A DNA stretch of 64,000 nucleotides from Poritiphilus flavus. GTDB lineage: Bacteria > Bacteroidota > Bacteroidia > Flavobacteriales > Flavobacteriaceae. Below the pieces are notes generated by a model. The model was not told the DNA's origin. It made no database searches and worked only from the letters and a program-made list of their open reading frames with translations. Both the position numbers and the translations under genes were made by a program. Shown in pieces: positions 27,374-35,750 of this stretch (its first letter is position 1; each line of letters starts with the position of its first letter). The stretch covers positions 413,677-477,676 of the forward strand of contig NZ_WXYO01000003.1 in the NCBI RefSeq assembly GCF_009901585.1, given 5' to 3'.

Positions 27374-28494
27374 GTGAGCAGCTTTTCCAGGATATTGAGT
27401 TATTTCCTACGGATCTTTCTTCAATACATCAAAGGATCCGCAGCATAGATCCGCTTAAGTACGGAAGGACGAGGAATTTCATAGATGGGGCTGTAACCCA
27501 TCTCTCTCCCTATATCTCAAGAGGCGTAATTTCTACCAGGCAGGTACTAGAACATGTGCTGGATAGAGGCTATTCTCCGGACAAGATTGAAAAATTTATC
27601 CAGGAACTGGCCTGGCGTGACTATTGGCAGCAGATTTGGATAGCCAAGGGAATCCAGATCAATGACGACCTGAGATCACAACAACAGAATGTAGAGAATT
27701 TTGGAATACCCTCGGCGGTGATCCTGGCCAAAACTGGAATAGAAGCCATAGACAAGGCTATTGCAGAGTTCTATGAAACCGGCTATCTGCACAATCACCT
27801 GAGAATGTACTTCGCCGCGATCTGCTGTAATGTGGGGCGCAGTCATTGGCGTATCCCGGCTAAATGGATGTACTATCATTTGTTAGACGCGGACTGGGCG
27901 AGCAATGCTTTGAGCTGGCAATGGGTAGCAGGTACTAACAGCAGGAGGAAATATGTGGCCAATCAGGAAAATATCAACAAGTATTGCTATACCGATCAAA
28001 AGGACACTTTTCTTAATATCCCATATGCGGACTTTGAAGAACTGCCCGTGCCGGAGGTGTTAAAACGAACGGAAATCCCGGAAATGCGCACGAATCTACC
28101 CGAGACTCCAGTTCCGGAACTTGACCCGGATCTTCCGTTGTGCGTGTACAATTTTTACAATCTGGATCCTGAATGGGGCACCGGGACAGCGGCGAATCGG
28201 GTGTTATTATTAGAACCCAAACACTTTCAGCAATATCCGATTTCTGATAAGACCCTGGACTTTACGCTTTCACTGGCCGAAAATATCAGGGATATCCAGG
28301 TGTTTACAGGCTCTTTTACCCAACTGAAAGAGCTTTACGGTTCCGAAGACATTCATTTTAAAGAGCATCCGCTTAACCTACATTACAGTGGCACTGAGCA
28401 TACGAGAGACTGGATGTTTTCCGTTCAGGGACACTTCCAGTCGTTCTTTGCTTATTGGAAAAAGTGCCGGAAAGAGCTGAAATACCCTAAATGA
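27370..28494 (+). CDS. cryptochrome/photolyase-like FAD-binding protein without the N-terminal antenna domain
   Basis: A 374-aa protein corresponding to the C-terminal FAD-binding half of the cryptochrome/photolyase family. Blocks are visible as GRTRNFIDGAVTHLSPYISRG near residue 33, ELAWRDYWQQIW near 80, YLHNHLRMYFAA near 140 and DADWASNALSWQWVAGTNSRRKY near 175. The N-terminal alpha/beta domain that holds an antenna pigment is absent, and a C-terminal region (about 250-374) is unlike standard photolyases. Repair activity cannot be assumed. It overlaps its neighbours by 4 bp at both ends, inside the light-associated operon. Confidence 0.85.
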   Translation: MSEQLFQDIELFPTDLSSIHQRIRSIDPLKYGRTRNFIDGAVTHLSPYISRGVISTRQVLEHVLDRGYSPDKIEKFIQELAWRDYWQQIWIAKGIQINDDLRSQQQNVENFGIPSAVILAKTGIEAIDKAIAEFYETGYLHNHLRMYFAAICCNVGRSHWRIPAKWMYYHLLDADWASNALSWQWVAGTNSRRKYVANQENINKYCYTDQKDTFLNIPYADFEELPVPEVLKRTEIPEMRTNLPETPVPELDPDLPLCVYNFYNLDPEWGTGTAANRVLLLEPKHFQQYPISDKTLDFTLSLAENIRDIQVFTGSFTQLKELYGSEDIHFKEHPLNLHYSGTEHTRDWMFSVQGHFQSFFAYWKKCRKELKYPK

Positions 28495-28631
28495 AATATG
28501 GTAAGCGAACCTTGGAACAAAAAATCTGCCCGGTATGCCAGAGGCCGTTCAGCTGGCGTAAAAAATGGGCCGGTTGCTGGGATGAGGTTTTGTATTGCAG
28601 TGCGCGCTGCCGTGGAAACAAAAACAGATGA
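28491..28631 (+). CDS. DUF2256 zinc-ribbon-like protein (46 aa)
   Basis: A 46-aa protein of the DUF2256 type. Cysteines at residues 13, 16, 36 and 40 (CPVC and CSARC), with a further Cys at 29, suggest a zinc ribbon. The block CQRPFSWRKKW is characteristic. The family has no known function but is often found beside cryptochrome or photolyase genes. Its ATG overlaps the stop of the preceding gene (ATGA) and its own stop overlaps the start of the photolyase gene (ATGA at 28628), so all three are translationally coupled. Confidence 0.88.
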   Translation: MKYGKRTLEQKICPVCQRPFSWRKKWAGCWDEVLYCSARCRGNKNR

Positions 28632-30112
28632 AGGCCGTTAATCTAATTTTTCCGCATCAGTTATTTAAGGATAACCCGCTGCTGGCTAACGGCCATCAGT
28701 TCTACCTTGTAGAAGAATGGTTATTCTTCAGGCAATACGCTTTTCACAAGCAGAAGTTAGCCTTTCACAGGATGAGTATGCGTTACTATGCGGAGTACCT
28801 GAAAGAAACGGGTGCCAGCGTACAATATGTAGAAGCCCGGGAGGAGATCTCGGATGTTCGCAAGCTCATTCCCTTTTTAAAAGAAAATGGGGTAGAAAAG
28901 GTCTTTTATATAGATCCCACAGATAACTGGCTGGAGAAACGCTTGCTCCAAGGCAGTGACAGTTCCGGCATACAGTTGGAGTCCTTGGGCTCTCCTTTGT
29001 TCCTGAATAGCAGGGAAGATCTCAGCAAGTTTTTCAAAAAAGACAAGAAAAAGTTCTTTCAAACTTCCTTCTACAAGTCGGAACGCGAAAAAAGAGGGAT
29101 ACTTATGGAGGCTGGAGGAGTACCTGCGGGAGGCAAGTGGACCTACGACGTCGACAACAGGAAGAAGTATCCAGCCAAAAAGCAACCACCTTCCGTACAA
29201 TACCCGGAAGCAACCCCTTACTTTGAAGAGGCTCTGGAATACGTGGCCAGGAACTTTGCTGACAATCCTGGCCAGTTGGATTCTTTTCCCCATTACCCTC
29301 ATACGCATGAACAATCCATGAACTGGTTTCATCAGTTTTTGGATTTTCGTTTTGCGGAATTCGGGCCTTATGAAGATGCCATGGTAAAGTCTCATGATAT
29401 CTTACACCACAGCGTACTGACACCCATGCTTAACGTTGGTCTGCTGACCCCTCAGGAGGTGCTGGATAAGGCAATTGCCTTTGCGGAAGAGAATGACGTC
29501 CCTCTGAACTCTACCGAAGGATTTGTCCGGCAGATCATGGGTTGGAGGGAGTTTATACGGGGAATGTATGAATGCAAGGGTTCCTATGAACGCAGTTTAA
29601 ATTTTTGGGGTTTTAACAGGAAGATAACCCCTGCTTTCTATACGGGTAACACAGGCATAGGACCTTTGGACGAAATTATCCGCAGGGTTTTACGAACTGG
29701 CTATTGCCATCATATTGAGCGCCTCATGGTTCTTGGCAATTTTATGCTGCTATGTGAGTTTGATCCGGATGAGGTGTATCGCTGGTTTATGGAGTTGTTC
29801 ATAGATGCTTATGATTGGGTGATGGTACCAAATGTATATGGTATGAGTCAGTTTGCGGATGGTGGTTTGATGGCCACAAAACCTTATATCAGCAGTAGCA
29901 ATTACATCCTTAAGATGAGTGACTTTGACAAAAGGGAATGGCAGGAGATCTGGGACGCATTGTTTTGGCGATTTATGCACGTGAACAGGGACTTTTTCTT
30001 ATCCAATCCAAGGTTGGGGATGCTGGTGCGCACCTTCGACAAAATGTCTGAAGATAAAAAGAGGCAGCACCTGGAAAGGGCGGAAGCCTACCTGACCTCA
30101 TTAGATACTTAA
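28628..30112 (+). CDS. PhrB-type cryptochrome/photolyase, apparently without the Fe-S cysteines
   Basis: A 494-aa cryptochrome/photolyase of the bacterial (6-4)/FeS-BCP group. The start MKAVNLIFPHQLFKDNP at 28628 is chosen because it overlaps the DUF2256 stop and matches the family N-terminus; an in-frame ATG at 28595 would add 11 unrelated residues. The FAD-binding region shows GWREFIRGMYE, GYCHHIERLMVLGNF, YDWVMVPNVYGMSQFADGG and TKPYISSSNYILKMSDF. In PhrB a loop after KMS carries Cys ligands of a 4Fe-4S cluster; here that loop is short (DKREWQEIWDALFWRF) and has no Cys. It probably repairs UV lesions or senses light. Confidence 0.87.
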   Translation: MKAVNLIFPHQLFKDNPLLANGHQFYLVEEWLFFRQYAFHKQKLAFHRMSMRYYAEYLKETGASVQYVEAREEISDVRKLIPFLKENGVEKVFYIDPTDNWLEKRLLQGSDSSGIQLESLGSPLFLNSREDLSKFFKKDKKKFFQTSFYKSEREKRGILMEAGGVPAGGKWTYDVDNRKKYPAKKQPPSVQYPEATPYFEEALEYVARNFADNPGQLDSFPHYPHTHEQSMNWFHQFLDFRFAEFGPYEDAMVKSHDILHHSVLTPMLNVGLLTPQEVLDKAIAFAEENDVPLNSTEGFVRQIMGWREFIRGMYECKGSYERSLNFWGFNRKITPAFYTGNTGIGPLDEIIRRVLRTGYCHHIERLMVLGNFMLLCEFDPDEVYRWFMELFIDAYDWVMVPNVYGMSQFADGGLMATKPYISSSNYILKMSDFDKREWQEIWDALFWRFMHVNRDFFLSNPRLGMLVRTFDKMSEDKKRQHLERAEAYLTSLDT

Positions 30113-30130
30113 TCATTAACTAGAGTTGCT

Positions 30131-30559
30131 ATGATTAGTTTACAAACTACACGCTTGTTTTTGGATTTCGGAATGTTGGTGCTCATTTGGCTGGTGCAGC
30201 TTTCCTTTTACCCCAGGTTGCAGTACTACCCAAGGGCAGATCTGAAACGGGAACATCACAAATATACCAGGGCCATTACCCCTGTGGTCTTGCCTTTGAT
30301 GACAGCACAGCTGATTGTTACGCTATGGCAGTTATATCTGAATACCGCTATCTATGAATGGGTGAGCCTGCTGCTGTTGACACTTCTTTGGGGACTTACC
30401 TTTATGGTTTTTGTACCGCTGCATCGGAAAATTGGGAGCAGGTATGTAGAAGATCATTTGCTGGAAAAACTTGTGAACTACAACTGGATGCGCACCTTTC
30501 TATGGAGTCTGTTATTCCTATATAGCTTATTTCAGTACTTATCCCTGACAAACTTCTGA
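30131..30559 (+). CDS. hypothetical integral membrane protein
   Basis: A 142-aa protein with four hydrophobic segments: about 8-26 (LFLDFGMLVLIWLVQLSF), 50-68, 74-94 (EWVSLLLLTLLWGLTFMVFV) and 117-137. The soluble loop carries YPRADLKREHHKYTRAI. No family was recognised with certainty. It is 18 bp downstream of the photolyase gene and the last gene before the folE promoter, so it ends the light-associated operon. Similar small membrane proteins close such operons in other marine Flavobacteriia, by recollection. Confidence 0.68.
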   Translation: MISLQTTRLFLDFGMLVLIWLVQLSFYPRLQYYPRADLKREHHKYTRAITPVVLPLMTAQLIVTLWQLYLNTAIYEWVSLLLLTLLWGLTFMVFVPLHRKIGSRYVEDHLLEKLVNYNWMRTFLWSLLFLYSLFQYLSLTNF

Positions 30560-30567
30560 TATTCTAA

Positions 30568-30616
30568 ATTTTGTTTAATCTTTAACATTTAGTATTAAAC
30601 AAAATGTGTAGTTTTA
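30568..30616 (+). promoter_or_regulatory. inverted-repeat operator and promoter of folE
   Basis: ATTTTGTTTAAT (30568-30579) and ATTAAACAAAAT (30594-30605) are perfect 12-bp reverse complements separated by 14 bp. A probable -7 element TAGTTTTA lies at 30609-30616. The core and spacer are the same as in the operator at 25910-25956. Confidence 0.62.
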
Positions 30617-30706
30617 TCTGATTTCAAAAAGGTTTTGTTTTGAAACCTGGGAAGTCGTTGTAAAGTACAGCAATTTAGAACATACTAAAACAGAAACCGA
30701 TACTAT

Positions 30707-31411
30707 ATGAACACATCAGAAGCCTTACTGGCGCCACCACAAAAGGCGTTTAGACTGATCAAAGAATTAACTCACGAAGAAATTGGCGAGAACCACCTTT
30801 CTACCGGCATTGAGACTCCGCTTAAGCCAGATGCATTTGCCTTGAGCAATACTGAAAAGAAAGAGATGATCGCCGAACTTTTTGCACAAATCATGGACGT
30901 TATGGGGTTGGACCTCAATGACGACTCTCTTAGGGGAACTCCAAAAAGGGTGGCCAAGATGTACATTGATGAGATCTTCGCCGGCCTGGACCCTGCAAAT
31001 AAGCCCGTTACTGCATTATTTGATAATTCCTATCAATACAACCAGATGCTTGTTGAGAAGGACATTACGCTGCATTCGCATTGCGAACACCACTTTGTTC
31101 CTATTATTGGAAACGCCCACGTTGCTTACATTTCTTCAGGAAAGGTGATTGGGCTGTCTAAGTTGAATCGAATTGTGCAATACTACGCCGCCAGACCTCA
31201 GGTGCAGGAGCGCCTTACCCAACAAATAGGGATGGAACTTCAAAAGGTACTAAACACCAAGGACGTTGCGGTAATCATTGATGCCAAGCATATGTGCGTA
31301 TCTATTCGAGGCGTAAAGGACACGGCATCATCTACAGTAACCACATTCTACGAAGGCGCTTTTAAAGATCAGGAAAAGATCAATCAGTTGCACAATCATA
31401 TTTATCGATAG
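30707..31411 (+). CDS. folE: GTP cyclohydrolase I
   Basis: A 234-aa enzyme that converts GTP to dihydroneopterin triphosphate, the first step of folate and pterin synthesis. The zinc and catalytic block SHCEHHFVPIIGNAHVAYI lies at about residues 125-143, followed by VIGLSKLNRIVQYYARRP-like sequence (here YYAARPQVQERLTQQI) and KHMCVSIRGV with the second zinc Cys. The N-terminal 45 residues are a non-conserved extension. It shares its inverted-repeat operator with the photolyase operon upstream. This would fit supply of a pterin or folate antenna cofactor, but that link is inferred. Confidence 0.95.
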   Translation: MNTSEALLAPPQKAFRLIKELTHEEIGENHLSTGIETPLKPDAFALSNTEKKEMIAELFAQIMDVMGLDLNDDSLRGTPKRVAKMYIDEIFAGLDPANKPVTALFDNSYQYNQMLVEKDITLHSHCEHHFVPIIGNAHVAYISSGKVIGLSKLNRIVQYYAARPQVQERLTQQIGMELQKVLNTKDVAVIIDAKHMCVSIRGVKDTASSTVTTFYEGAFKDQEKINQLHNHIYR

Positions 31412-31458
31412 TATTATTAAGCTTTATTTTGTTAGTGCGAAGGAACTGGCCAGTTAGC

Positions 31459-31835
31459 ATAAACTTGTCAGTTCGAGCGGAGTCGAGAACTAATTCGGGT
31501 TCAATCCCTGTCTCATCTCGACTGCCCGTCCGAATGCCTTGGCCGGGCGGACGCTCGATGTGACTAACAAGGAGTCCGCTGAGTCAGGCACGTTTTCGTG
31601 AAGAGACGGTCGAGAACTAGTTTGACCTCAATGTGGTCATATTGATCGCAGCTGTATCTTCTTAATTTTCAGTGACATAGCATAAACCTGTCAGTTCGAG
31701 CGGAGTCGAGAACTATTTAAACCCAATCCGGGTCATATCTCGACTCCCCGTCCAAATGCCTTGGCCTCATCCGTACCGGAGCGGGCGGGCGGGCGGACGC
31801 TCGATATGACATTAGCCCTCGAACTGACAACATTA
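31459..31835. repeat. tandem palindromic repeat unit built on GTTCGAGCGGAGTCGAGAAC
   Basis: Two related copies (about 31459-31563 and 31680-31810). Each starts CATAAAC(T/C)TGTCAG, followed by the 20-mer GTTCGAGCGGAGTCGAGAAC, and ends with a partly inverted partner containing CTCGACT..CGGACGCTCGAT. An extra inverted end (CTCGAACTGAC) lies near 31828. GC-rich arms such as GTCCG...CGGAC allow hairpins. The 482-bp gap between folE and the cyclase gene holds nothing else I can identify. The core is a repeat I have often seen in Flavobacteriia. Confidence 0.75.
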
Positions 31836-31896
31836 TAATTTCGTTGCCTAAACGACTTCCCCTCAAACCGCCAGGTTTTCTCATTATCTTTGAGTG

Positions 31897-32970
31897 ATGA
31901 AGCTTAAGACCAAGTATCGCTGGCGGGTTATACTGAGCTACTGCATAGGGTGGACGTTGGCCTTCGTATTTCTGTCCATTGTCCGCGGTGTGGGTACCAT
32001 GGAAATGGGGCAGCTTAAGTTCGACTTTCTATCCAGCCTCACTATCTCCTTTACCATGGGCCCGCTGATAGGCCTGATCTCAGGTTATAGCGAACTGCTG
32101 ATGGAGGAGCGCATCTACAAACGGGTAACTATAGTAAAATTTCTGTTCTTCCGGCTGATCTATATGTTGGTCTTCGTATTACTCATGGTGTTGATCGCCT
32201 ATGCCACTTACGACTTTTATTACGGGACAGATGTCAGCATCTGGGATTTCGCGGTAGACCGTGGGAGCGGGGCCATTTATTTCTATGTGATTACGGTGGA
32301 TCTTTTTTTTAGCTTGTTGCGGCAGGTAAACCTGATGCTGGGCGAAGGCAATCTCTGGAGGTTGGTCTGGGGAAAATTCTATACCCCTAAAGAGGAAGAC
32401 CGGCTGTTTATGTTCCTGGACCTGAGGTCTTCCACCACCATTGCCGAGCGCCTTGGACATATAAAGTACAGCAGACTGCTACAGGATTGTTTTAATGACA
32501 TTAGTGTGGTGGTGGAGAACGAGGCTGAGATCTATCAGTATGTAGGAGACGAGGCTGTGCTTACCTGGAACGCGCCCAAGGGGCTTTTAAGGCAGAATTG
32601 CCTGGAGGCTTACTTTCGCTTTAGGGAGCGTATCCGGAAACGGGAGAAATACTACCTGGAACAGTATGATTGTGTTCCTTTTTTTAAGGCCGGCCTGCAC
32701 CTTGGGCGGGTTACAGTTACCGAAGTTGGGAAGTACAAAAAAGAGATCGCCTATCACGGAGACACCATAAACACCGCCGCCCGTATACAGGCCCAATGCA
32801 ATGCCTTTAACGAAGCCCTGCTGATCTCAGAACCTTTAAAAATAGCCCTGCCGGAAGGTGACTTCCAATACGAGTCACTGGGTAAGGTGCATTTAAAAGG
32901 CAAGCAAAAAGATGTCCCGGTTTATGCGGTACGGACGGGCAGTGATCCACAGGACCAGATTGCGGTCTAG
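31897..32970 (+). CDS. membrane-anchored class III adenylate/guanylate cyclase
   Basis: A 357-aa protein with four transmembrane segments in the first about 150 residues and a class III cyclase catalytic domain (about 168-345). The metal-binding Asp residues are in FMFLDLRSSTTIAERLG and YQYVGDEAVLTW; the transition-state Asn-Arg pair is in YHGDTINTAARIQAQC. The substrate-specifying residues cannot be decided by eye, so cAMP is likely but cGMP possible. The ATG at 31897 is preferred over the GTG one codon earlier. An AraC-type membrane regulator starts 16 bp downstream and may be co-transcribed. Confidence 0.87.
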   Translation: MKLKTKYRWRVILSYCIGWTLAFVFLSIVRGVGTMEMGQLKFDFLSSLTISFTMGPLIGLISGYSELLMEERIYKRVTIVKFLFFRLIYMLVFVLLMVLIAYATYDFYYGTDVSIWDFAVDRGSGAIYFYVITVDLFFSLLRQVNLMLGEGNLWRLVWGKFYTPKEEDRLFMFLDLRSSTTIAERLGHIKYSRLLQDCFNDISVVVENEAEIYQYVGDEAVLTWNAPKGLLRQNCLEAYFRFRERIRKREKYYLEQYDCVPFFKAGLHLGRVTVTEVGKYKKEIAYHGDTINTAARIQAQCNAFNEALLISEPLKIALPEGDFQYESLGKVHLKGKQKDVPVYAVRTGSDPQDQIAV

Positions 32971-32986
32971 TTCCTAAATTTGAAAG

Positions 32987-34027
32987 ATGGAATTCTGGAA
33001 GACCTTTTTGTATTTATTCGGCGCCATTGGAGTGATTAACGGTATAGTGCTTTCCGTGGTACTGTTTGCTTCCAAAGCCCATAAGCTGCAGAACCGGCTG
33101 CTTGGTGCCCTTATCCTGGCTAGCTGTATCCGTATAGGGAAGAGCATCTATTTTTTCCAGGTGGGGGAGGCAGACAAGCTTATTTTACAGATAGGTCTCT
33201 CCGCTTGCATTTTTATCGGTCCCCTGGCCTATATATACTTTAAGTCGGCACGGCGGAAAACGAATACCCTTTCCAAAGCCGATGCGGCTATCCTATTGCT
33301 TTGCGGCCTTTGGGTGCTAGGAGTGGGCGTGATTTATCCCTACCGCGAATTCCCCGAAGTCTGGAACAGTTGGGGCATACGCACCATCTATGGAGTATGG
33401 TTACTGTTTACCGCATTAAGCCTGTACGAGCTTAGGGGCTTGTTCACCAAGGCGGTGAAAGAACGCGTGAAACTAGAGCGGCAGGACAAACGACTCCTGG
33501 CCATTCTGCTGGGCTATCTCTTCATCACCTTTACCTACCAATTTGCGCTCTGGATCAGTGGTTTTACCTATCTATGGGGCAGCCTCATTTTTACCTCGGC
33601 CTTTTATTACCTGATCTATATTGAGCTAGCTGGACTACTACGCCAACGGCAGCGTAAAAGCGGAAAAAATGCCCTACAGCCAGAAGATGGCAAGGCGATT
33701 CTTGAAAAAGTGGAACAGGCCATGAAAGCTCAGAAGTTGTACAGAGATCCCGCGCTGAAACTAACGGATCTGGAAAAGGCAACCGGGATTAAGGCGCACT
33801 TGCTTTCCCGGGTATTGAACGAGGTATACCCTCATGGTTTTGCCACCTATGTGAATGAGAAACGGGTTAACGAAGCCCAGAGGATGTTACTGGAAGATTC
33901 CAAGCTCAGCCTGGAAGGCATTGGGTACGAAGCCGGCTTTAACTCTAAATCTTCCTTTTACGCCGCCTTTAAGAAGATAAGCGGTTGTACCCCTGCAGAG
34001 TACAAGAACAGCCTGCATCTTTCTTAA
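32987..34027 (+). CDS. membrane-bound AraC-family transcriptional regulator
   Basis: A 346-aa regulator with seven hydrophobic segments in the first about 215 residues and a C-terminal AraC-type double helix-turn-helix (about 245-340). The second HTH is clear: GIGYEAGFNSKSSFYAAFKKISGCTPAEYKN. Such proteins sense a membrane or periplasmic signal and bind DNA near the membrane. It is 16 bp downstream of the cyclase gene. The PQQ-dehydrogenase fusion follows after 104 bp and is a plausible target, but no operator was identified. Confidence 0.87.
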   Translation: MEFWKTFLYLFGAIGVINGIVLSVVLFASKAHKLQNRLLGALILASCIRIGKSIYFFQVGEADKLILQIGLSACIFIGPLAYIYFKSARRKTNTLSKADAAILLLCGLWVLGVGVIYPYREFPEVWNSWGIRTIYGVWLLFTALSLYELRGLFTKAVKERVKLERQDKRLLAILLGYLFITFTYQFALWISGFTYLWGSLIFTSAFYYLIYIELAGLLRQRQRKSGKNALQPEDGKAILEKVEQAMKAQKLYRDPALKLTDLEKATGIKAHLLSRVLNEVYPHGFATYVNEKRVNEAQRMLLEDSKLSLEGIGYEAGFNSKSSFYAAFKKISGCTPAEYKNSLHLS

Positions 34028-34131
34028 AATGTCTTAAAAGCAGTCCGAAATTATAATGCTGCACTTCATTGCGGTCCAAAGATGCCTTTTGGGTTTTTGT
34101 TGCGGATATCTTTGACACCAAAACTTAAACC

Positions 34132-35712
34132 ATGCAACAGATACGCCACTCGCTTTTGATCTTAAGCTTAATCTTAAACTTCAACTTATACTCACAGAGT
34201 GACAAGGAACAAATAGAAGCTGTTCTGGAGGATTTCATCGTAGGCACGGAATACAACTACCCAGACCGTATAGAGAGGGCTTTTTATCCGGAGGCCCAGA
34301 TGTTCTTGCACAACGCTGCAGATACCCTGCTGCGTTTCTCCCCGGCTCAATACGCTAACTTGTATACGCGCCGCAAGCCCGGGACGCGGAATAAGCGGTA
34401 TACTTCGGTTACCGCCCTGGAAATAGTGTTGGATGTGGCCTACGCCAAGCTACAGGTAAATATTCCATCTTTTGGTTACCGCTATTATGATCTGTTGCTA
34501 TTGAAGCGACTGGAAGAGCAGTGGAAGATTGTAGGTAAGGTTACCTCGGCAGAGCCCATCCCCAAGACCCCTGCAGAAGCCCAAGCAAAGCCAGAAAAAG
34601 AAGTAGTGATAAGCGGACTCAAGAAACCCTGGAGTATGGCCTTTTTGAGTGAGAACGAAGTCTTGCTGGCAGAGAAAGACGGTACCTTATTACGCATAGA
34701 CCTGGAGGCCAAGAGCCGGAAGGAGATAAGCGGACTACCAACGGATGTGGGAAGGGCCATTGCCATAGATACCACCGTACACCGGAATGGGATATATCCG
34801 GGTGGGGCCCATGGCAAGACTTTGGCTTTTAATGCCGGCTGGTTCCAGGTACTTTTAGACCCGGATTTTGAGGAGAACCAATACGTCTACCTTTCGTATT
34901 CCAGTATGAATGCGGAAGAGGCGGCAGCCTTAAAGGTGATTAGAGGCAAGCTGGTAGGGGACAGGTTAGAAGAGGTAGAAACCCTGTTCTTTGCCGGGCC
35001 TTATTCTCATGGGCTGTTTCATTTTGGAGGTGGGATGGTCTTTGGGCAGGACAAGAAGTTATACATCGCTACAGGCGAACGCAATTTCTACGAACACCTG
35101 AACCCCGAGATTCCTTTGGCCCAGGATGTAGCGGATAAGCGCGGCAAGATTATCCGTATCAACAGGGATGGCAGCATACCAAAAGACAACCCAGATTTTG
35201 GTCCCGGGGCCGTTAAAGGCTTATATGCTACCGGCATTCGCGCCACCCAGGGCATGATACTGGACGAAGACAGCGGGCAGATCTGGTTTAGCGAGCACGG
35301 TACCATACAAGGGGATGAACTGAACCTGCTACAGGCCGGGGCCAACTACGGCTGGCCGAACAGGACCAGCGGTAAGTACCGTACCAAAGATTACGAGCCT
35401 AAAGAGGTAGCAGGGGCCGAATATACAGACCCTGTACATTTCTGGGACCAGACGATTGCACCAACCGGCCTGGCCATTTACAGCGGAAACGAATTTGCCC
35501 AATGGGAGGGAGACATCATCCTTCCTGGATTGAGCAAAGGTAACCTGTGGCGCATAGTCTTGGAGGGCCAAACCGTAACCCATGTAGAAGAGCTATTTGT
35601 AAACGATCGGGTAAGGCTACGCAAGGCCGTTGTTTCGCCCAGGGGCAGGCTCTACCTGCTTACAGACGAAGAAGACGGCAAAATTATCCGCATTAAGAAC
35701 GCCAACCACTAG
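34132..35712 (+). CDS. NTF2-like domain fused to a PQQ-dependent sugar dehydrogenase-type beta-propeller
   Basis: A secreted 526-aa fusion. After a signal peptide (about 1-22), residues about 23-140 form an NTF2-like (lumazine-binding-like) domain (DKEQIEAVLEDFIVGTEYN to LEEQWKIVGKVTS). From about 158 to the end is a glucose/sorbosone dehydrogenase-type beta-propeller: ISGLKKPWSMAFLSENEVLLAEKDG, HFGGGMVFGQDKKLYIATGE, IWFSEHGTIQGDELN and GANYGWP match the PQQ-binding family. It probably oxidises sugars in the periplasm. The combination is unusual; a stand-alone paralogue of the NTF2-like domain lies in the convergent gene next door. Confidence 0.85.
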   Translation: MQQIRHSLLILSLILNFNLYSQSDKEQIEAVLEDFIVGTEYNYPDRIERAFYPEAQMFLHNAADTLLRFSPAQYANLYTRRKPGTRNKRYTSVTALEIVLDVAYAKLQVNIPSFGYRYYDLLLLKRLEEQWKIVGKVTSAEPIPKTPAEAQAKPEKEVVISGLKKPWSMAFLSENEVLLAEKDGTLLRIDLEAKSRKEISGLPTDVGRAIAIDTTVHRNGIYPGGAHGKTLAFNAGWFQVLLDPDFEENQYVYLSYSSMNAEEAAALKVIRGKLVGDRLEEVETLFFAGPYSHGLFHFGGGMVFGQDKKLYIATGERNFYEHLNPEIPLAQDVADKRGKIIRINRDGSIPKDNPDFGPGAVKGLYATGIRATQGMILDEDSGQIWFSEHGTIQGDELNLLQAGANYGWPNRTSGKYRTKDYEPKEVAGAEYTDPVHFWDQTIAPTGLAIYSGNEFAQWEGDIILPGLSKGNLWRIVLEGQTVTHVEELFVNDRVRLRKAVVSPRGRLYLLTDEEDGKIIRIKNANH

Positions 35713-35715
35713 CTA

Positions 35716-35750
35716 AACTCATAACTCTGAACTCCTAACTCTTAACTATT
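35716..35750 (+). repeat. five-copy heptamer AACTCnT at a convergent gene end
   Basis: AACT recurs every 7 bp (35716, 35723, 35730, 35737, 35744), giving AACTCAT, AACTCTG, AACTCCT, AACTCTT and AACTATT. It fills the 36-bp gap between the two convergent NTF2-related genes. Confidence 0.75.

Noticed and set aside
28595..28627. Upstream start for the photolyase
   Set aside because: These 11 codons overlap the DUF2256 gene in another frame, and the family N-terminus fits MKAVNLIFPHQ at 28628.
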